Under the pieces are notes generated by a model, which saw only the letters and a list, made by a program, of their open reading frames with translations, was not told the DNA's origin and did no database searches. This document shows positions 46,633 through 58,694 of a stretch of DNA of 64,000 nt, one piece after another. Source of the DNA: Rossellomorea marisflavi (GTDB lineage: Bacteria; Bacillota; Bacilli; Bacillales; Bacillaceae_B). Each line of letters starts with the position of its first letter. Position 1 is the stretch's first letter. The stretch is taken from NCBI GenBank assembly GCA_003667865.1, contig CP033051.1:3002501-3066500 (forward strand). Direction: 5' to 3'. A program made the position numbers and the translations under genes.

Positions 46633-46770
46633 AGGAGCGGAAGGTGCTTGACTCCTGCGGGAACCAGCGGGAATGGTGAGACCAAGTTCCGTACCCACTG
46701 GAACGGAACCCCACAGCGAAGCGAGGAGGCTCACCCCCGCCCCGCGGAAAGCAAGCACCTGGAGCGGAAA
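46633..46770 (+). repeat. GC-rich palindromic intergenic repeat
   Basis: A block much richer in GC than its surroundings. GGAGCGGAA occurs near both ends. AGGTGCTTG (46642-46650) pairs with CAAGCACCT (46752-46760), and GGTGAG (46675-46680) with CTCACC (46730-46735). ACTCCTGCGGG, GCGAAGCGAGGAGGCTCACC and CCCGCGGAAAGC resemble a palindromic repeat I recall from many Bacillus genomes. An extra hairpin, GTTCCGT/ACGGAAC (46686-46709), sits in the centre. A 63-codon frame crossing it is not a gene. Confidence 0.7.
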
Positions 46771-46975
46771 GCAACGGTCATGTTAAGAAGCTTCATCACT
46801 AGTAAGGCGAAACTAGTAAAGCGAAAGTATTCACTATAAAGACAAGAATTAAATAAACCCATTATTCAGTAATTATTTTTAAAATCATTTTTATGATACT
46901 ATTGATATTAAATTGTCCTATTTTCTAGTACAATGTACATATTACATAGACATTTTCTGATAGAGGTGTATAGAA
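46771..46975 (+). other. proS upstream region
   Basis: AT-rich, no ORF. TACAAT near 46929 may be a -10 element but the -35 is unclear. No T-box features (no GGGTGGNACCGCG) were seen, so proS is not under T-box control here. Confidence 0.5.
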
Positions 46976-48685
46976 ATGAAACAAAGTATGACGTTAATCC
47001 CTACATTAAGAGAAGTTCCTGCTGATGCTGATGTGAAGAATCATCAATTACTATTACGTGCAGGATATATTCGTCAAAATGCGAGTGGAATTTATAGTTA
47101 CTTGCCATTAGCAAAGAGAGTTCTTCAAAAAATCGAGGCAGTTGTTCGTGAAGAAATGGACAACGCAGGTGCTGTTGAGCTATTAATGCCAGCACTGCAG
47201 CAATCAGAATTATGGCAAGAATCAGGAAGATGGAGTTCATATGGTCCAGAGCTTATGAGACTTCATGACCGCCACAATCGTGAATTTGCACTAGGTGCCA
47301 CACATGAAGAGGTTATTACAAGCTTACTTAGAGACGAAATTAAGTCATACAAAAAGCTTCCTTTAACGCTATATCAAATTCAAACAAAATTCCGTGACGA
47401 AAAGCGCCCTCGTTTCGGGTTACTTCGTGGTCGAGAATTTATTATGAAGGATGCTTACTCGTTTCATTCTACAGCAGAAAGCCTAGATGAAACGTATGAA
47501 AAAGTATTTACCGCTTATTCTAATATCTTCTCACGCTGCCAATTAAATTTTAGAGCAGTTATTGCAGATTCAGGTGCGATGGGTGGAAAAGATACGCACG
47601 AATTTATGGTTTTATCTGATATTGGTGAAGATACCATTGCGTATTCAAATGAGTCAGACTATGCAGCCAATATTGAAATGGCTGAGGTACTAGATCAATA
47701 TGAAACATCAAGTGAAGAGGAATTTGCTCTAGAGAAGGTTGAGACTCCAAATCAAAAAACGATTGATGAAGTAGCAAGTTTCTTAAATAAGAACAATCAT
47801 CAATGCATTAAATCATTGTTATTTAAAGTAGATGATGAATTTGTTCTCGTTCTTGTTCGTGGGGATCATGAAATCAATGATATTAAAGTTAAGAACTTCC
47901 TGAATGCAAGTATCGTTGAATTGGCAACACCTGATGAAACGAAAGAAGCCATAGGGTGTGAAGTAGGATATGTTGGTCCTATTAACATGAAAGAAAACGT
48001 AAAAGTTATTGCAGACCATGCTGTGAAATATATGACAAATGCAATTTGTGGTGCTAATGAAGTGGGATATCATTATTCAAATGTTAGTATTTCAAGAGAT
48101 ATAACGATATCCGAATTTGCAGATCTTCGCTTTATACAAATTGGTGACCCATCACCAGATGGAAAAGGCACGATTCAATTTGCAAAAGGAATTGAAGTTG
48201 GCCATGTATTTAAACTTGGGACAAGATACTCAGATGCTATGGGTGGAAATTTTCTAGATGAAAATGGTCGTAACCAAGCAATGATTATGGGCTGTTATGG
48301 AATTGGTGTATCAAGAACATTAGCAGCTGTTGCTGAGCAATTCAATGATGAAAATGGTTTAGTATGGCCTAAAGATTTAGCACCATATGATGTACACCTT
48401 ATACCGGTCAATATGAAAGATGATACGCAAAGAGAGCTAGCAGAAGCCCTTTACAGTGACTTACGTAGCAAGCGATTTGAAGTACTTTTAGATGATCGTG
48501 CTGAACGACCAGGTGTTAAGTTTGCTGATTCCGATTTAATCGGGCTTCCTATTCGAATTACGGTTGGTAAAAAAGCATCAGAAGGAATTGTCGAAGTAAA
48601 GGTTCGTAGTACAGGAGAGGTACACGAGGTAAGCAAAGAAAATCTTCTTGAAACAATTGCAAACATAATGAACACGATATCATAA
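46976..48685 (+). CDS. proS: Prolyl-tRNA synthetase, bacterial type
   Basis: A 569-residue class II synthetase. N-terminal motif 1/2 region: [33 protein letters not shown] and [26 protein letters not shown]. The large insertion (about 220-400) is the editing domain that clears Ala-tRNA(Pro). Motif 3 is [19 protein letters not shown] and the anticodon-binding domain is C-terminal. The SD AGAGGTG lies upstream of ATG 46976. Confidence 0.97.
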   Translation: MKQSMTLIPTLREVPADADVKNHQLLLRAGYIRQNASGIYSYLPLAKRVLQKIEAVVREEMDNAGAVELLMPALQQSELWQESGRWSSYGPELMRLHDRHNREFALGATHEEVITSLLRDEIKSYKKLPLTLYQIQTKFRDEKRPRFGLLRGREFIMKDAYSFHSTAESLDETYEKVFTAYSNIFSRCQLNFRAVIADSGAMGGKDTHEFMVLSDIGEDTIAYSNESDYAANIEMAEVLDQYETSSEEEFALEKVETPNQKTIDEVASFLNKNNHQCIKSLLFKVDDEFVLVLVRGDHEINDIKVKNFLNASIVELATPDETKEAIGCEVGYVGPINMKENVKVIADHAVKYMTNAICGANEVGYHYSNVSISRDITISEFADLRFIQIGDPSPDGKGTIQFAKGIEVGHVFKLGTRYSDAMGGNFLDENGRNQAMIMGCYGIGVSRTLAAVAEQFNDENGLVWPKDLAPYDVHLIPVNMKDDTQRELAEALYSDLRSKRFEVLLDDRAERPGVKFADSDLIGLPIRITVGKKASEGIVEVKVRSTGEVHEVSKENLLETIANIMNTIS

Positions 48686-48697
48686 AGAAAGTATTTA

Positions 48698-48734
48698 AGG
48701 GTGGGGCCGTATATAATCGGTCAACCCTTTTCTA
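48698..48734 (+). terminator. Probable terminator after proS
   Basis: AAGGGTGGGGCCG pairs imperfectly with CGGTCAACCCTT and runs into TTTTCT. Confidence 0.65.
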
Positions 48735-48828
48735 CTGTTTTGTTGCTAATAAATGTAATTGAATTGTCGAATAAGGTTCAGTAAGATAAGGTATAGAAAA
48801 AGATATATAGTATTGGGGGAGAGAGAAC

Positions 48829-51800
48829 GTGCAAGAAAATCCCACCGGAAAAATTGAACGCTTTCGTTTATTGTTACAACAGTTGAATCTAACTGAAGAT
48901 GCATTTGTTCAATATTTTGAACAGGCAACAATCGAAAAGCTCATCATAGATAGAAAAGAAAGAAAATGGCATTTCCATTTTCAACTACAACAGTTTGTTC
49001 CTTGTCAAGTTTGGGTCCAATTCTCACAAGCACTTCAAATGAGTTTCCAACATATCGCAAAAGTACAATCCTCTATAAAGGTAATAGACTCGCAGTATAC
49101 GGATCAATTAGTACTTGATTACTGGCAGGAATGCATAAAAGAGCTTGATGGAATAGCTCCTCCGTTATTAGCATTACTCAATAAGCAGACACCTAGGATA
49201 CAAGGAAACAAAATCATTATTCAAACCTCTACTGAATTAGAATCCATAGCGATAAAAAGAAAATACAGTGAGATGCTATCAAAGGTGCTTGAGAACTACG
49301 GTTTTCTAAATATGATGATAGATGCAGAATTCACCAATGACGTAACGCAAGATCCAGAATATGAAAAATTTCTGGAAGCGAAGCGGAAAGAGGATGAAGA
49401 ACGAGGTAAACAGGCTGTTATCGATATGCAATCACGTGACTCAGAAAAAGGTAATGATGCTCCAAGTGGACCATTTACGATTGGTTTAACGATTAAAGAT
49501 GATGCAGACTTTAGAAAGATTGAAAACATTATTGATGAAGAAAGAAGAATTGCGGTTGAAGGGTTTGTATTTGATGCTGAAACGAAGGAATTAAGAAGCG
49601 GACGAACTCTACTTACCTTTAAAATTACCGATTACACAAGTTCGATTTTAGTAAAAATGTTCTCACGTGATAAAGAAGATGCAGCTATAATGGCAAATAT
49701 GAAAAAAGGTATGTGGGTACGTTGTCGAGGTAGCATTCAGAACGATACCTTTGTACGAGATTTAGTCATGATTGCAAATGATGTAAATGAAATTGCTCCT
49801 GTATTACGTCAAGACACTGCTCCAGAAGGTGAGAAGCGTGTTGAACTTCATATGCATTCACCAATGAGTCAAATGGATGCCGTTACATCAATAGGAGAAT
49901 TAGTAGGACAAGCTAAAAAATGGGGGCATAAAGCTATTGCCATTACGGATCACGCTAATCTTCAAGCATTTCCTGAGGCTTTTGGTGCAAGTAAAAAGCA
50001 TGGAATTAAAATGTTATATGGACTAGAAGCGAACCTAGTTGATGATGGAGTGCCAATTGCTTACAATGAGTCACATCGTAATCTATCAGAAGAAACCTAT
50101 GTGGTGTTTGACGTTGAAACAACAGGTCTTTCTGCAAATTACGATACGATTATTGAATTAGCAGCTGTAAAGATTAAAGACGGAGAGATTATCGATCGTT
50201 TTGAATCCTTTGCAAATCCACATCATCCTCTTTCTGCTACAACCATTGACCTAACGGGAATTACGGATGATATGGTTCAAGATGCTCCAGAAATTAAAGA
50301 TGTTCTAATTAAATACCATGAATGGGTAGAAGATGGTATCCTTGTAGCCCATAATGCTTCCTTTGATATGGGATTCCTTAATGTTGGATATAAGAAAGCA
50401 GGACTTGAAAAAGCAAGTAACCCTGTTATTGATACCTTAGAATTAGGTAGATTTTTATATCCTGAGATGAAAAATCATAGACTGAATACATTAGCAAAGA
50501 AATTTGATATTGAATTAACGCAGCATCACCGTGCCATTTATGATGCAGAAGCAACAGGATATCTCTTAATTAAGATGCTGAAAGATGCTCATGAAAAAGA
50601 AATAGAGTACCATGATCAATTAAATGATAACATGGGTCAAGGAGATTCATATAAACGTTCAAGACCTTATCACTGTACGCTAATCGCCCAAACAGAAGAA
50701 GGGTTAAAAAACTTGTTTAAGCTCGTTTCAATTTCGCATATGCACTACTTCTATCGGGTACCACGAATCCCGAGATCACTACTCCAAAAGCATAGAGCGG
50801 GAATTATTGTTGGTTCCGGATGTGATAAAGGGGAAGTATTTGAAGGAATGATGCAAAAAGCTCCTGAAGAGGTTGAAGAGGTAGCGAAGTTCTATGATTA
50901 TTTAGAGGTTCATCCTCTAGAGGTCTATCAACATTTATTAGAATTAGAACTTGTTCAGAATAAAGAGAACCTAAAGGATATTGTCCGAAATATCGTAGAA
51001 TTAGGTAAGAAGCTTGAAATTCCAGTAGCTGCAACAGGAAATGTTCATTACTTAAATGAAAATGATAAAATATATAGACAAATCCTAGTAGGCTCGCAGG
51101 GTGGAGCAAATCCTCTTAATCGACACAAATTACCCGATGTTCACTTTAGAACAACAGATGAAATGCTTGATGCATTCTCATTTTTAGGTAATGATATCGC
51201 AAAGGAAATTGTCGTTGAAAATACAAATAAAATTGCGGATATGATCCAAGAGATAAAGCCGATTAAAGATGATCTATACACTCCAAAAATTGAGGGTGCA
51301 GACGAAGAGATGCGCCAAATGAGCTATGGTATGGCTAGAAGAATATACGGTGATTCTCTTCCAGAAATTGTTGAAGCTCGTTTAGAAAAAGAGCTAAAGA
51401 GTATTATAGGTCATGGATTCGCTGTTATTTATTTAATCTCTCATAAGCTTGTTAAGAAATCATTAGATGATGGGTACCTAGTAGGTTCCCGTGGATCAGT
51501 TGGGTCATCATTCGTTGCTACAATGACTGAGATTACTGAGGTAAATCCATTGCCACCTCACTATGTGTGTCCATCATGCAAGCATTCAGAGTTCTTTAAT
51601 GATGGTTCAGTTGGTTCCGGCTTTGACTTGCCTGATAAGGATTGTCCGAACTGTGGGTCCAAATATAGAAAAGATGGCCATGACATTCCTTTTGAAACCT
51701 TCCTTGGATTTAAAGGAGATAAAGTACCCGATATTGACTTAAACTTCTCTGGTGAATATCAGCCTAGAGCTCATAATTACACAAAGGTACTATTTGGTGA

Positions 51801-53148
51801 AGACAATGTATACCGAGCTGGTACAATTGGTACTGTCGCGGAGAAAACGGCCTTTGGATATGTTAGAGGATACGCAAATGACCATAATTTACAAATAAGA
51901 GGAGCAGAAGTTGATCGTCTTGTTAAAGGATGCACAGGTGTTAAAAGAACAACGGGTCAGCATCCAGGAGGAATTATTGTTGTTCCTGATTATATGGACA
52001 TCTTTGATTTTTCTCCAATTCAATTCCCGGCAGACGATTCAAGTTCTGAATGGAAAACAACACATTTTGACTTCCATTCCATTCATGATAATCTTTTAAA
52101 GCTTGATATACTGGGACACGATGACCCGACAGTTATTCGTATGCTCCAAGACTTATCAGGTATTGATCCTAAGACGATTCCAACAGATGACCCTGAAGTG
52201 ATGAAAATCTTTAGTGGAACCGAATCATTAGGGGTCACGGAAGAACAGATTATGTGTAAAACGGGGACGCTAGGAATCCCTGAATTCGGTACTCGATTTG
52301 TTCGTCAAATGCTCGAAGACACAAAGCCTACAACCTTCTCAGAGCTTGTACAAATTTCTGGGCTATCACATGGAACAGATGTATGGTTAGGAAATGCGCA
52401 AGATCTTATTCATAATAATATCTGTACGCTAAGTGAAGTGATCGGTTGTCGTGATGATATTATGGTGTATTTAATCTATCAAGGATTAGAGCCTTCACTT
52501 GCCTTTAAAATTATGGAATTTGTTCGTAAGGGTAAAGGATTGCAGGATGAGTGGGTTGAGGAAATGAAAAAGAACAATGTACCAGATTGGTATATTGATT
52601 CATGCTTGAAAATTAAGTACATGTTCCCGAAAGCCCATGCAGCGGCATATGTGTTAATGGCTGTACGTATCGCCTATTTCAAGGTGCATCATGCACTTCT
52701 GTATTACGCAGCGTATTTTACTGTTCGTGCAGATGACTTTGATATTGAAGCAATGGTTCGCGGATCTCAGGCCATTCGTGCAAAGATTGACGAAATTAAT
52801 GCAAAGGGCTTAGATGCTGCTCCGAAAGAGAAGAATACCTTAACCGTATTAGAGTTAGCACTTGAAATGTGTGAGCGTGGATATAAATTCCAGAAAGTAG
52901 ATTTATACCGTTCACAGGCATCTGAATTCGTTATTGAGGGAAATTCCCTTATACCACCGTTTAATTCAATTCCTGGCCTAGGAACAAACGCTGCTTTAAA
53001 TATTGTAAAAGCTAGGGAAGAGGGAGAGTTCTTATCAAAAGAAGACCTCCAACAACGAGGGAAGGTTTCTAAAACGATTATTGAATATCTGGATAATCAT
53101 GGTTGTTTAGAATCTCTTCCAGATCAAAACCAACTATCTCTCTTTTAA
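48829..53148 (+). CDS. polC: DNA polymerase III alpha subunit, Gram-positive PolC
   Basis: This 1439-residue replicative polymerase has its own proofreading domain. Order: N-terminal domain (1-200), OB fold (about 225-330), PHP domain starting [13 protein letters not shown] (about 339) and split by the exonuclease ([21 protein letters not shown] from about 426). The zinc-binding CPSC...CPNCG follows, then the palm with catalytic aspartates in PDIDLNFSG (about 967), fingers, a beta-binding region and the C-terminal end. It starts with GTG after GGGGGAGAG. The length matches B. subtilis PolC (1437). Confidence 0.98.
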   Translation: MQENPTGKIERFRLLLQQLNLTEDAFVQYFEQATIEKLIIDRKERKWHFHFQLQQFVPCQVWVQFSQALQMSFQHIAKVQSSIKVIDSQYTDQLVLDYWQECIKELDGIAPPLLALLNKQTPRIQGNKIIIQTSTELESIAIKRKYSEMLSKVLENYGFLNMMIDAEFTNDVTQDPEYEKFLEAKRKEDEERGKQAVIDMQSRDSEKGNDAPSGPFTIGLTIKDDADFRKIENIIDEERRIAVEGFVFDAETKELRSGRTLLTFKITDYTSSILVKMFSRDKEDAAIMANMKKGMWVRCRGSIQNDTFVRDLVMIANDVNEIAPVLRQDTAPEGEKRVELHMHSPMSQMDAVTSIGELVGQAKKWGHKAIAITDHANLQAFPEAFGASKKHGIKMLYGLEANLVDDGVPIAYNESHRNLSEETYVVFDVETTGLSANYDTIIELAAVKIKDGEIIDRFESFANPHHPLSATTIDLTGITDDMVQDAPEIKDVLIKYHEWVEDGILVAHNASFDMGFLNVGYKKAGLEKASNPVIDTLELGRFLYPEMKNHRLNTLAKKFDIELTQHHRAIYDAEATGYLLIKMLKDAHEKEIEYHDQLNDNMGQGDSYKRSRPYHCTLIAQTEEGLKNLFKLVSISHMHYFYRVPRIPRSLLQKHRAGIIVGSGCDKGEVFEGMMQKAPEEVEEVAKFYDYLEVHPLEVYQHLLELELVQNKENLKDIVRNIVELGKKLEIPVAATGNVHYLNENDKIYRQILVGSQGGANPLNRHKLPDVHFRTTDEMLDAFSFLGNDIAKEIVVENTNKIADMIQEIKPIKDDLYTPKIEGADEEMRQMSYGMARRIYGDSLPEIVEARLEKELKSIIGHGFAVIYLISHKLVKKSLDDGYLVGSRGSVGSSFVATMTEITEVNPLPPHYVCPSCKHSEFFNDGSVGSGFDLPDKDCPNCGSKYRKDGHDIPFETFLGFKGDKVPDIDLNFSGEYQPRAHNYTKVLFGEDNVYRAGTIGTVAEKTAFGYVRGYANDHNLQIRGAEVDRLVKGCTGVKRTTGQHPGGIIVVPDYMDIFDFSPIQFPADDSSSEWKTTHFDFHSIHDNLLKLDILGHDDPTVIRMLQDLSGIDPKTIPTDDPEVMKIFSGTESLGVTEEQIMCKTGTLGIPEFGTRFVRQMLEDTKPTTFSELVQISGLSHGTDVWLGNAQDLIHNNICTLSEVIGCRDDIMVYLIYQGLEPSLAFKIMEFVRKGKGLQDEWVEEMKKNNVPDWYIDSCLKIKYMFPKAHAAAYVLMAVRIAYFKVHHALLYYAAYFTVRADDFDIEAMVRGSQAIRAKIDEINAKGLDAAPKEKNTLTVLELALEMCERGYKFQKVDLYRSQASEFVIEGNSLIPPFNSIPGLGTNAALNIVKAREEGEFLSKEDLQQRGKVSKTIIEYLDNHGCLESLPDQNQLSLF

Positions 53149-53230
53149 TACCTGTCAAGGGTAAAGTTTGCATAAAATTGTTGGTTATGGTATATTTTTA
53201 TTGGAAATACTAAAGATAGCTTTAACGATT

Positions 53231-53257
53231 AAAGAGTGGGGAGTCCCCACTCTTTCT
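53231..53257 (+). terminator. Intrinsic terminator after polC
   Basis: An 11-bp perfect stem AAAGAGTGGGG (53231-53241) with CCCCACTCTTT (53245-53255) and a 3-nt loop. The following 200 bp before rimP has no ORF and no clear promoter. Confidence 0.88.
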
Positions 53258-53462
53258 GTTATTGTTAGAACATTTTTCGTGGATTGATTAAACCTTGGAT
53301 CATAATGCAATTATACCGAGTCGTATCGCTTATAACTGGTACTCCATATTGACGGAGAGCTATAGAATCTCTAGATAGCATGCTTGATGTTTAGATGAAT
53401 TGGGGACCTATGTTTTTAGGTTTACTCTGGCGCTACGTTTTTTAAATAATCAGGAGGTATAT

Positions 53463-53930
53463 ATGAGTAAAATAACACCACTCGTAGAAGAACTAGTTCT
53501 GCCCATCTTAGACTCTATGTCACTTGAACTTGTCGATATTGAATATGTAAAAGAAGGAACAAATTGGTTTCTTCGCGTATTTGTAGATAAGCCAACAGGT
53601 GTTGACATTGAAGAATGTGGATTGGTTAGTGAACGACTAAGTGAAAAACTGGATGAGCTAGATCCTATTCAGCATAATTATTTCTTAGAAGTTTCATCAC
53701 CAGGTGCAGAACGCCCTCTAAAAAAAGAACAAGATTTTCAAAAAGCTGTCGGAAAGCAAGTTCATATTAAAACATACGAACCAATTGATGGTGAAAAAGT
53801 TTTCGAGGGTAAGCTCGTTTCATATGACCAAGAGTCATTAACAATTGAAACTCTGATAAAAACTAGAAAAAAACAGGTACATATCCCAACTGATAAAGTG
53901 GCGAAAGCAAGGCTTGCTGTAACCTTTTAA
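53463..53930 (+). CDS. rimP: Ribosome maturation factor RimP
   Basis: This 155-residue protein helps assemble the 30S head. It shows [39 protein letters not shown] and [18 protein letters not shown], all family signatures, with a C-terminal SH3-like domain ([13 protein letters not shown]). ATG 53463 has CAGGAGGT 6 bp upstream; the frame runs back to 53400 without support. It heads the nusA-infB operon. Confidence 0.96.
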   Translation: MSKITPLVEELVLPILDSMSLELVDIEYVKEGTNWFLRVFVDKPTGVDIEECGLVSERLSEKLDELDPIQHNYFLEVSSPGAERPLKKEQDFQKAVGKQVHIKTYEPIDGEKVFEGKLVSYDQESLTIETLIKTRKKQVHIPTDKVAKARLAVTF

Positions 53931-53967
53931 AGAATTGTACCTGATATAGAAGGGGGATGAAACCAAC

Positions 53968-55101
53968 ATGAGCACACAAATTTTAGATGCTCTAACTGTA
54001 TTGGAAAAGGAAAAAGGAATCGCACGTGACGTAATTATTGAAGCGATTGAAGCGGCATTAGTTTCAGCTTATAAGCGAAACTTTAATCAAGCACAAAATG
54101 TCCGTGTAGACCTAAACCTAGAAAATGGTTCTATGAGAGTATTTGCTCGTAAAGAAGTTGTAGATGAAGTGTTTGATTCTCGACTAGAAATTTCTATTGA
54201 AGAAGCAGCAAGCATTAACCCTAGCTATGAAGTAGGAGATGTTGTTGAAATTGAAGTAACTCCAAAAGACTTTGGAAGAATTGCTGCACAAACAGCAAAG
54301 CAAGTTGTTACTCAAAGAGTACGTGAAGCAGAGCGTGGCATTATTTATTCGGAATTTGTTGACCGTGAAGAAGATATTATGACTGGAATTGTTCAGCGAC
54401 AAGATAGTCGTTTTATTTATGTAGCTTTAGGGAAAATTGAAGCTCTTCTACCAGTAAGTGAACAAATGCCAAATGAAACGTATAAGCCTCATGACCGTAT
54501 TAAGGTCTTTATTACAAAGGTAGAAAAAACAACAAAGGGTCCACAAATTTTTGTTTCAAGAACTCACCCTGGTTTACTTAAACGTTTATTTGAAATTGAA
54601 GTTCCTGAGATTTTTGATGGCACTGTTGAAATTAAGTCCGTTGCTCGAGAAGCAGGAGACCGCTCTAAAATATCAGTATACGCTGAAAATGAAGAAGTAG
54701 ACCCTGTAGGTGCATGTGTTGGAACAAAAGGTGCACGTGTTCAAGCAATTGTTAATGAACTTAAAGGTGAGAAGATTGACATTGTTCAATGGTCAGAAGA
54801 TCCTGTTACATTTGTAGCGAACTCACTTAGCCCAGCAAAGGTACTTGACGTTCAAGTAAATGAAGCTGAAAAGTCAACACGTGTTGTTGTTCCAGATTAC
54901 CAGCTTTCACTTGCAATTGGGAAACGTGGACAAAATGCACGTCTTGCAGCTAAGTTAACAAGCTGGAAGATTGATATTAAGAGTGAAACCGATGCAAGAG
55001 AATTAGGATTGTATCCACGCTCTGAGGGGGCACTACTTCCAGAAGTAGATGAACCTGAATTAGATGACGATTTAAACATCCATTTTGATGAGGAAGAATA
55101 A
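53968..55101 (+). CDS. nusA: Transcription termination/antitermination factor NusA
   Basis: A 377-residue factor that binds RNA polymerase at the RNA exit channel and modulates pausing and termination. The N-terminal RNAP-binding domain (1-125) is followed by an S1 domain (about 135-200) and two KH domains. GACVGTKGARVQAIVNELKGEKIDIV belongs to the first, and LAIGKRGQNARLAAKLTSWKIDI to the second. The acidic tail is short, as in other Firmicutes. The SD is AAGGGGGATG. Confidence 0.98.
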   Translation: MSTQILDALTVLEKEKGIARDVIIEAIEAALVSAYKRNFNQAQNVRVDLNLENGSMRVFARKEVVDEVFDSRLEISIEEAASINPSYEVGDVVEIEVTPKDFGRIAAQTAKQVVTQRVREAERGIIYSEFVDREEDIMTGIVQRQDSRFIYVALGKIEALLPVSEQMPNETYKPHDRIKVFITKVEKTTKGPQIFVSRTHPGLLKRLFEIEVPEIFDGTVEIKSVAREAGDRSKISVYAENEEVDPVGACVGTKGARVQAIVNELKGEKIDIVQWSEDPVTFVANSLSPAKVLDVQVNEAEKSTRVVVPDYQLSLAIGKRGQNARLAAKLTSWKIDIKSETDARELGLYPRSEGALLPEVDEPELDDDLNIHFDEEE

Positions 55102-55112
55102 GGGGTGAAGTG

Positions 55113-55382
55113 ATGAGTACTCCAAAGAAAATTCCTTTAAGAAAATGTGTGGCATCTGGTGAAATGAAACCAAAGAAAGAAATGATTCGAATCGTACGAT
55201 CAAAAGAAGGAGAGGTTTCCGTAGACTTAACGGGGAAAAAGTCAGGTCGAGGAGCTTATCTTTCGAAAGATAAAGATATTATTTTACAAGCAAAAAAGAA
55301 GAACACTTTAGCTAATCATCTTCAAGCTTCCATCGATGACACATTATATGACGAACTACTCTCTCTAGTAGAAAAGGGGTAG
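55113..55382 (+). CDS. ylxR: YlxR (DUF448) RNA-binding protein
   Basis: An 89-residue basic protein. The family motif is PLRKCVASGEMKPKKEMIRIVRSKEG, with SGRGAYLSKD near the middle. Recent work in B. subtilis links YlxR (RnpM) to RNase P modulation. ATG 55113 is used; GTG 55110 lies directly before it. It lies between nusA and ylxQ as in most Firmicutes. Confidence 0.93.
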   Translation: MSTPKKIPLRKCVASGEMKPKKEMIRIVRSKEGEVSVDLTGKKSGRGAYLSKDKDIILQAKKKNTLANHLQASIDDTLYDELLSLVEKG

Positions 55383-55390
55383 TTACAATT

Positions 55391-55708
55391 ATGGGTCAAA
55401 GTTCATGGATGTCTTTGTTAGGGTTGGCGAATCGAGCAAGAAAAATTATTTCTGGAGAAGAGCTTGTCTTGAAGGAAGTTCGAAATGGAAAAGCAAAACT
55501 TGTGCTTCTTTCAAAGGATGCCTCTGAAAATACTCGCAAAAAAATTTCTGATAAATGTCGTTATTATGAAGTACCAATGGTATTAGTGGAAAATCGCGAG
55601 CAGTTAGGAAGTTCCATAGGGAAAGATGCAAGGGTTGTTGTTGCCATTATGGACATTGGCTTTTCTAAGAAGCTAATTGAAATGCTCGATGAATCTCAAT
55701 GGGGGTGA
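55391..55708 (+). CDS. ylxQ: YlxQ, L7Ae-family K-turn RNA-binding protein
   Basis: This 105-residue L7Ae/L30e-fold protein shows [44 protein letters not shown], which is typical of K-turn binders. The precise RNA target in vivo is uncertain. It starts 8 bp after ylxR with GGGGTAG as SD, and infB begins 4 bp after it. Confidence 0.92.
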   Translation: MGQSSWMSLLGLANRARKIISGEELVLKEVRNGKAKLVLLSKDASENTRKKISDKCRYYEVPMVLVENREQLGSSIGKDARVVVAIMDIGFSKKLIEMLDESQWG

Positions 55709-55712
55709 ACAT

Positions 55713-57896
55713 ATGAGCAAGATGCGCGTTTATGAATATGCAAAAAATCATAATCTATCAAGTAAAGATGTTATTGAAAAGTTAGAACAATTAAATATAG
55801 AGGTAGCAAACCATATGTCAACAATAGAGGAAGAAACAGTATCAAAGCTTGACGAGTTATTCGGTAAAAAGAAAGATTCGAATTCAAATAATGAGAAGCC
55901 ACAGCAAAAGGCAAAAGAAGATCAAGAAGATGACACAGCACCTAGAACTGTTAAGGTAAAAGCTGCAGCACCTAAGGCAAAAGAAGGAAAAAAACACGAG
56001 CAAGAGTCTCAATCAAAAGAGAAAAAAGTGTTTAATTCTTCTAAAAAAGGTAACAACAACAACAACAATAACAGAAATAAAAAAGGTAATAATAAGCCAC
56101 AACAGCAGCAGCAACAACCACCAAAGAGAAAAGAAAAAGAATTACCTGAAAAAATTACTTTCTCAGAATCTCTATCAGTTGCCGCTCTAGCAAAAAAGCT
56201 TCACCGTGAGCCGTCGGAAATCATTAAAAAGCTATTCATGCTTGGTGTTATGGCTACAATTAACCAAGAGCTTGATAAAGATACTATCGAATTGATTTGT
56301 GCAGACTACGGTGTAGAAGTTGAAGAAGAAATTAAAATTGATGCGTCTGATTTAGAAGTACACTTCACAGAAGATGATGATAGTGAACTAATTGAACGTC
56401 CATCAGTTGTTACGATCATGGGTCACGTTGACCACGGTAAAACAACATTACTTGATTCAATCCGTAATACAAAAGTAACAGCAGGAGAAGCTGGTGGGAT
56501 TACTCAGCATATTGGTGCATATCAAGTTGAAGAACAAGGTAAGAAGATTACTTTCCTAGACACTCCTGGACACGCAGCCTTTACTACGATGCGTGCACGT
56601 GGAGCTAAAGTAACCGATATTGCCATTATCGTTGTTGCAGCAGATGATGGTGTGATGCCGCAAACAGCTGAAGCGATTAACCATGCTAAAGCCGCAGAAG
56701 TACCAATAATCATTGCAGTAAACAAAATGGATAAAGAATCTGCAAATCCTGATCGTGTTATGCAAGAGCTAACGGAATATCAATTAGTTCCTGAAGCATG
56801 GGGTGGCGACACGATTTTTGTTCCAATCTCAGCATTAAAAGGAGAAGGAATTGATAGCCTTCTTGAAATGATACTTCTTGTAACGGAAGTAGAAGAGTTA
56901 AAAGCAAATCCTAATCGTCGTGCGAACGGTACAGTAATTGAGGCACAGCTAGACAAAGGCCGTGGATCAGTTGCGACACTATTAGTGCAAAATGGAACAC
57001 TTCGAGTGGGAGATCCTATTGTAGTAGGAAACACGTTTGGTCGTGTTCGTGCTATGGTAAATGACCTAGGTCGTCGTGTTAAAGAGGCAGGCCCATCAAC
57101 TCCTGTAGAAATCACAGGTCTAAATGATGTACCACAAGCTGGAGATCGTTTTGTAGTCTTTGAAGATGAGAAAACAGCTCGTTCTGTAGGGGAAACACGC
57201 GCACAGCAAGCATTACAAGCACAGCGTAGTGAAAAGTCTAAGGTTAGCCTAGAAACATTATTTGAGCAAATGAAACAAGGTGAAATGAAAGACTTAAACC
57301 TTGTTGTTAAAGCAGATGTTCAAGGTTCAGTAGAAGCACTTGCTGCTTCACTTCAAAAAATTGAGGTTGAAGGAGTAAATATTAAAATTATTCATACTGG
57401 CGTTGGAGCAATCAACGAATCAGATATTAGTCTTGCATCAGCATCTAATGCAATTGTTATTGGATTTAACGTGCGTCCAGATGTTAATGCGAAGAGAGCT
57501 GCTGAGGCAGAAGAGGTTGAAATTCGCCTTCATCGTATTATTTATAAAGTTATGGAAGAAATTGAATCCGCAATGAAAGGAATGCTTGATCCTGAGTTTG
57601 AAGAGAAGATCATTGGTCAAGCAGAAGTACGACAAATATTTAAAGTGTCTAAAGTCGGTACAATTGCGGGAAGCTATGTAACAGACGGTAAAATCACACG
57701 TGATAGTGGTGTAAGGTTAATCCGTGATGGCGTTGTAATATTTGAGGGTGAATTAGATGTTCTAAAACGCTTCAAAGATGACGTAAAAGAAGTAGCTCAG
57801 AACTATGAGTGTGGTATAACGATTAAAAACTTTAATGATATTAAAGAAGGAGATATCATTGAAGCATATGTAATGGAAGAAATCGAAAGAAAATGA
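55713..57896 (+). CDS. infB: Translation initiation factor IF-2
   Basis: A 727-residue initiator-tRNA-binding GTPase. The N-terminal IF2-N domain ([21 protein letters not shown]) precedes a low-complexity Lys/Asn/Gln-rich linker (about 50-150). A second IF2-N repeat is [26 protein letters not shown]. The G domain has G1 GHVDHGKTT (about 236), DTPGHAAF and NKMDK. Domains II-IV follow. ATG 55713 has GGGGGTGA 5 bp upstream. Confidence 0.98.
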   Translation: MSKMRVYEYAKNHNLSSKDVIEKLEQLNIEVANHMSTIEEETVSKLDELFGKKKDSNSNNEKPQQKAKEDQEDDTAPRTVKVKAAAPKAKEGKKHEQESQSKEKKVFNSSKKGNNNNNNNRNKKGNNKPQQQQQQPPKRKEKELPEKITFSESLSVAALAKKLHREPSEIIKKLFMLGVMATINQELDKDTIELICADYGVEVEEEIKIDASDLEVHFTEDDDSELIERPSVVTIMGHVDHGKTTLLDSIRNTKVTAGEAGGITQHIGAYQVEEQGKKITFLDTPGHAAFTTMRARGAKVTDIAIIVVAADDGVMPQTAEAINHAKAAEVPIIIAVNKMDKESANPDRVMQELTEYQLVPEAWGGDTIFVPISALKGEGIDSLLEMILLVTEVEELKANPNRRANGTVIEAQLDKGRGSVATLLVQNGTLRVGDPIVVGNTFGRVRAMVNDLGRRVKEAGPSTPVEITGLNDVPQAGDRFVVFEDEKTARSVGETRAQQALQAQRSEKSKVSLETLFEQMKQGEMKDLNLVVKADVQGSVEALAASLQKIEVEGVNIKIIHTGVGAINESDISLASASNAIVIGFNVRPDVNAKRAAEAEEVEIRLHRIIYKVMEEIESAMKGMLDPEFEEKIIGQAEVRQIFKVSKVGTIAGSYVTDGKITRDSGVRLIRDGVVIFEGELDVLKRFKDDVKEVAQNYECGITIKNFNDIKEGDIIEAYVMEEIERK

Positions 57897-58171
57897 TTGC
57901 ATATGTAGAATGTGAGTTTATCATACACGATTCTCATTCTCTTAAAGAAAAAAGGGCCGTGCTTCAGAGAGTTCTGACACGGCTAAAACAAAAACTTAAT
58001 GTGGCAGTTTCAGAAATAGACCACCAAGATGTATGGCAAAGATCAAAAATTGCTGTCGTCACAGTCGCGTCTTCGAGAAAAGCCGCTGAGAAAGAACTAC
58101 AAAATGCATTGAAACTTCTGGATTCATTTCCTGAATGGGAACGATCTGTTACAGATTTTGAATTCTTATAA
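57893..58171 (+). CDS. ylxP: YlxP (DUF503)
   Basis: A 92-residue protein of the DUF503 family ([44 protein letters not shown]). It lies between infB and rbfA as in other Bacilli. Its function is not established; placement and size suggest a ribosome-associated role. It overlaps infB by 4 bp. Confidence 0.92.
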   Translation: MIAYVECEFIIHDSHSLKEKRAVLQRVLTRLKQKLNVAVSEIDHQDVWQRSKIAVVTVASSRKAAEKELQNALKLLDSFPEWERSVTDFEFL

Positions 58172-58221
58172 AAAAGGTTTTAATGTAAATTTGATTTAGC
58201 AAGATAGAAGAGGTGATAGAG

Positions 58222-58584
58222 ATGAGCCATCGTACGAATCGCGTCGGTGAGCAAATGAAAAAAGAGCTCAGCGATATTATCGGACGAAAAATTAAAGACC
58301 CTCGCATTGGTTTTGTAACCGTAACAGATGTACAAGTTACTGGGGATCTTCAACAAGCAACAGTATTTATAACAGTTCTTGGTGATGATGAACAGAAAGA
58401 AAATACATTAAAAGGTCTTGCCAAAGCAAAGGGATTTATTCGCTCAGAAGTTGGACAAAGAATCCGACTTAGAAAAACACCTGAAATTATCTTCGAATTT
58501 GATGAGTCAATCAATTACGGTAATCGAATTGAATCTTTACTAAAAAAAATCCAAGATAATTCAGAAGATGAATTTCAAGAATAA
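58222..58584 (+). CDS. rbfA: 30S ribosome-binding factor RbfA
   Basis: A 120-residue KH-fold maturation factor for 16S rRNA 5' end processing and cold adaptation. It shows [43 protein letters not shown] and [25 protein letters not shown] 58222 is chosen for GAGGTGA 5 bp upstream; GTG 58213 is inside that SD. A terminator follows. Confidence 0.95.
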   Translation: MSHRTNRVGEQMKKELSDIIGRKIKDPRIGFVTVTDVQVTGDLQQATVFITVLGDDEQKENTLKGLAKAKGFIRSEVGQRIRLRKTPEIIFEFDESINYGNRIESLLKKIQDNSEDEFQE

Positions 58585-58592
58585 CATATACT

Positions 58593-58628
58593 AAGGACTG
58601 ATCTTTCTAAAAGGTCAGTCCTTCTTTT
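58593..58628 (+). terminator. Intrinsic terminator after rbfA
   Basis: AAGGACTGA (58593-58601) pairs with TCAGTCCTT, followed by CTTTT. Confidence 0.85.
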
Positions 58629-58694
58629 AGCATGGATGAACTTACATAGAACATTGAATAACTCAAAGTTTTTAAACCATTGGAGGTAAAGATA

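Noticed and set aside
46648..46839. 63-codon + strand open frame
   Set aside because: It lies across the GC-rich palindromic repeat, has no SD and no protein-like composition.
46861..46975. T-box leader for proS
   Set aside because: No T-box sequence, specifier stem or terminator hairpin is present in the upstream region.
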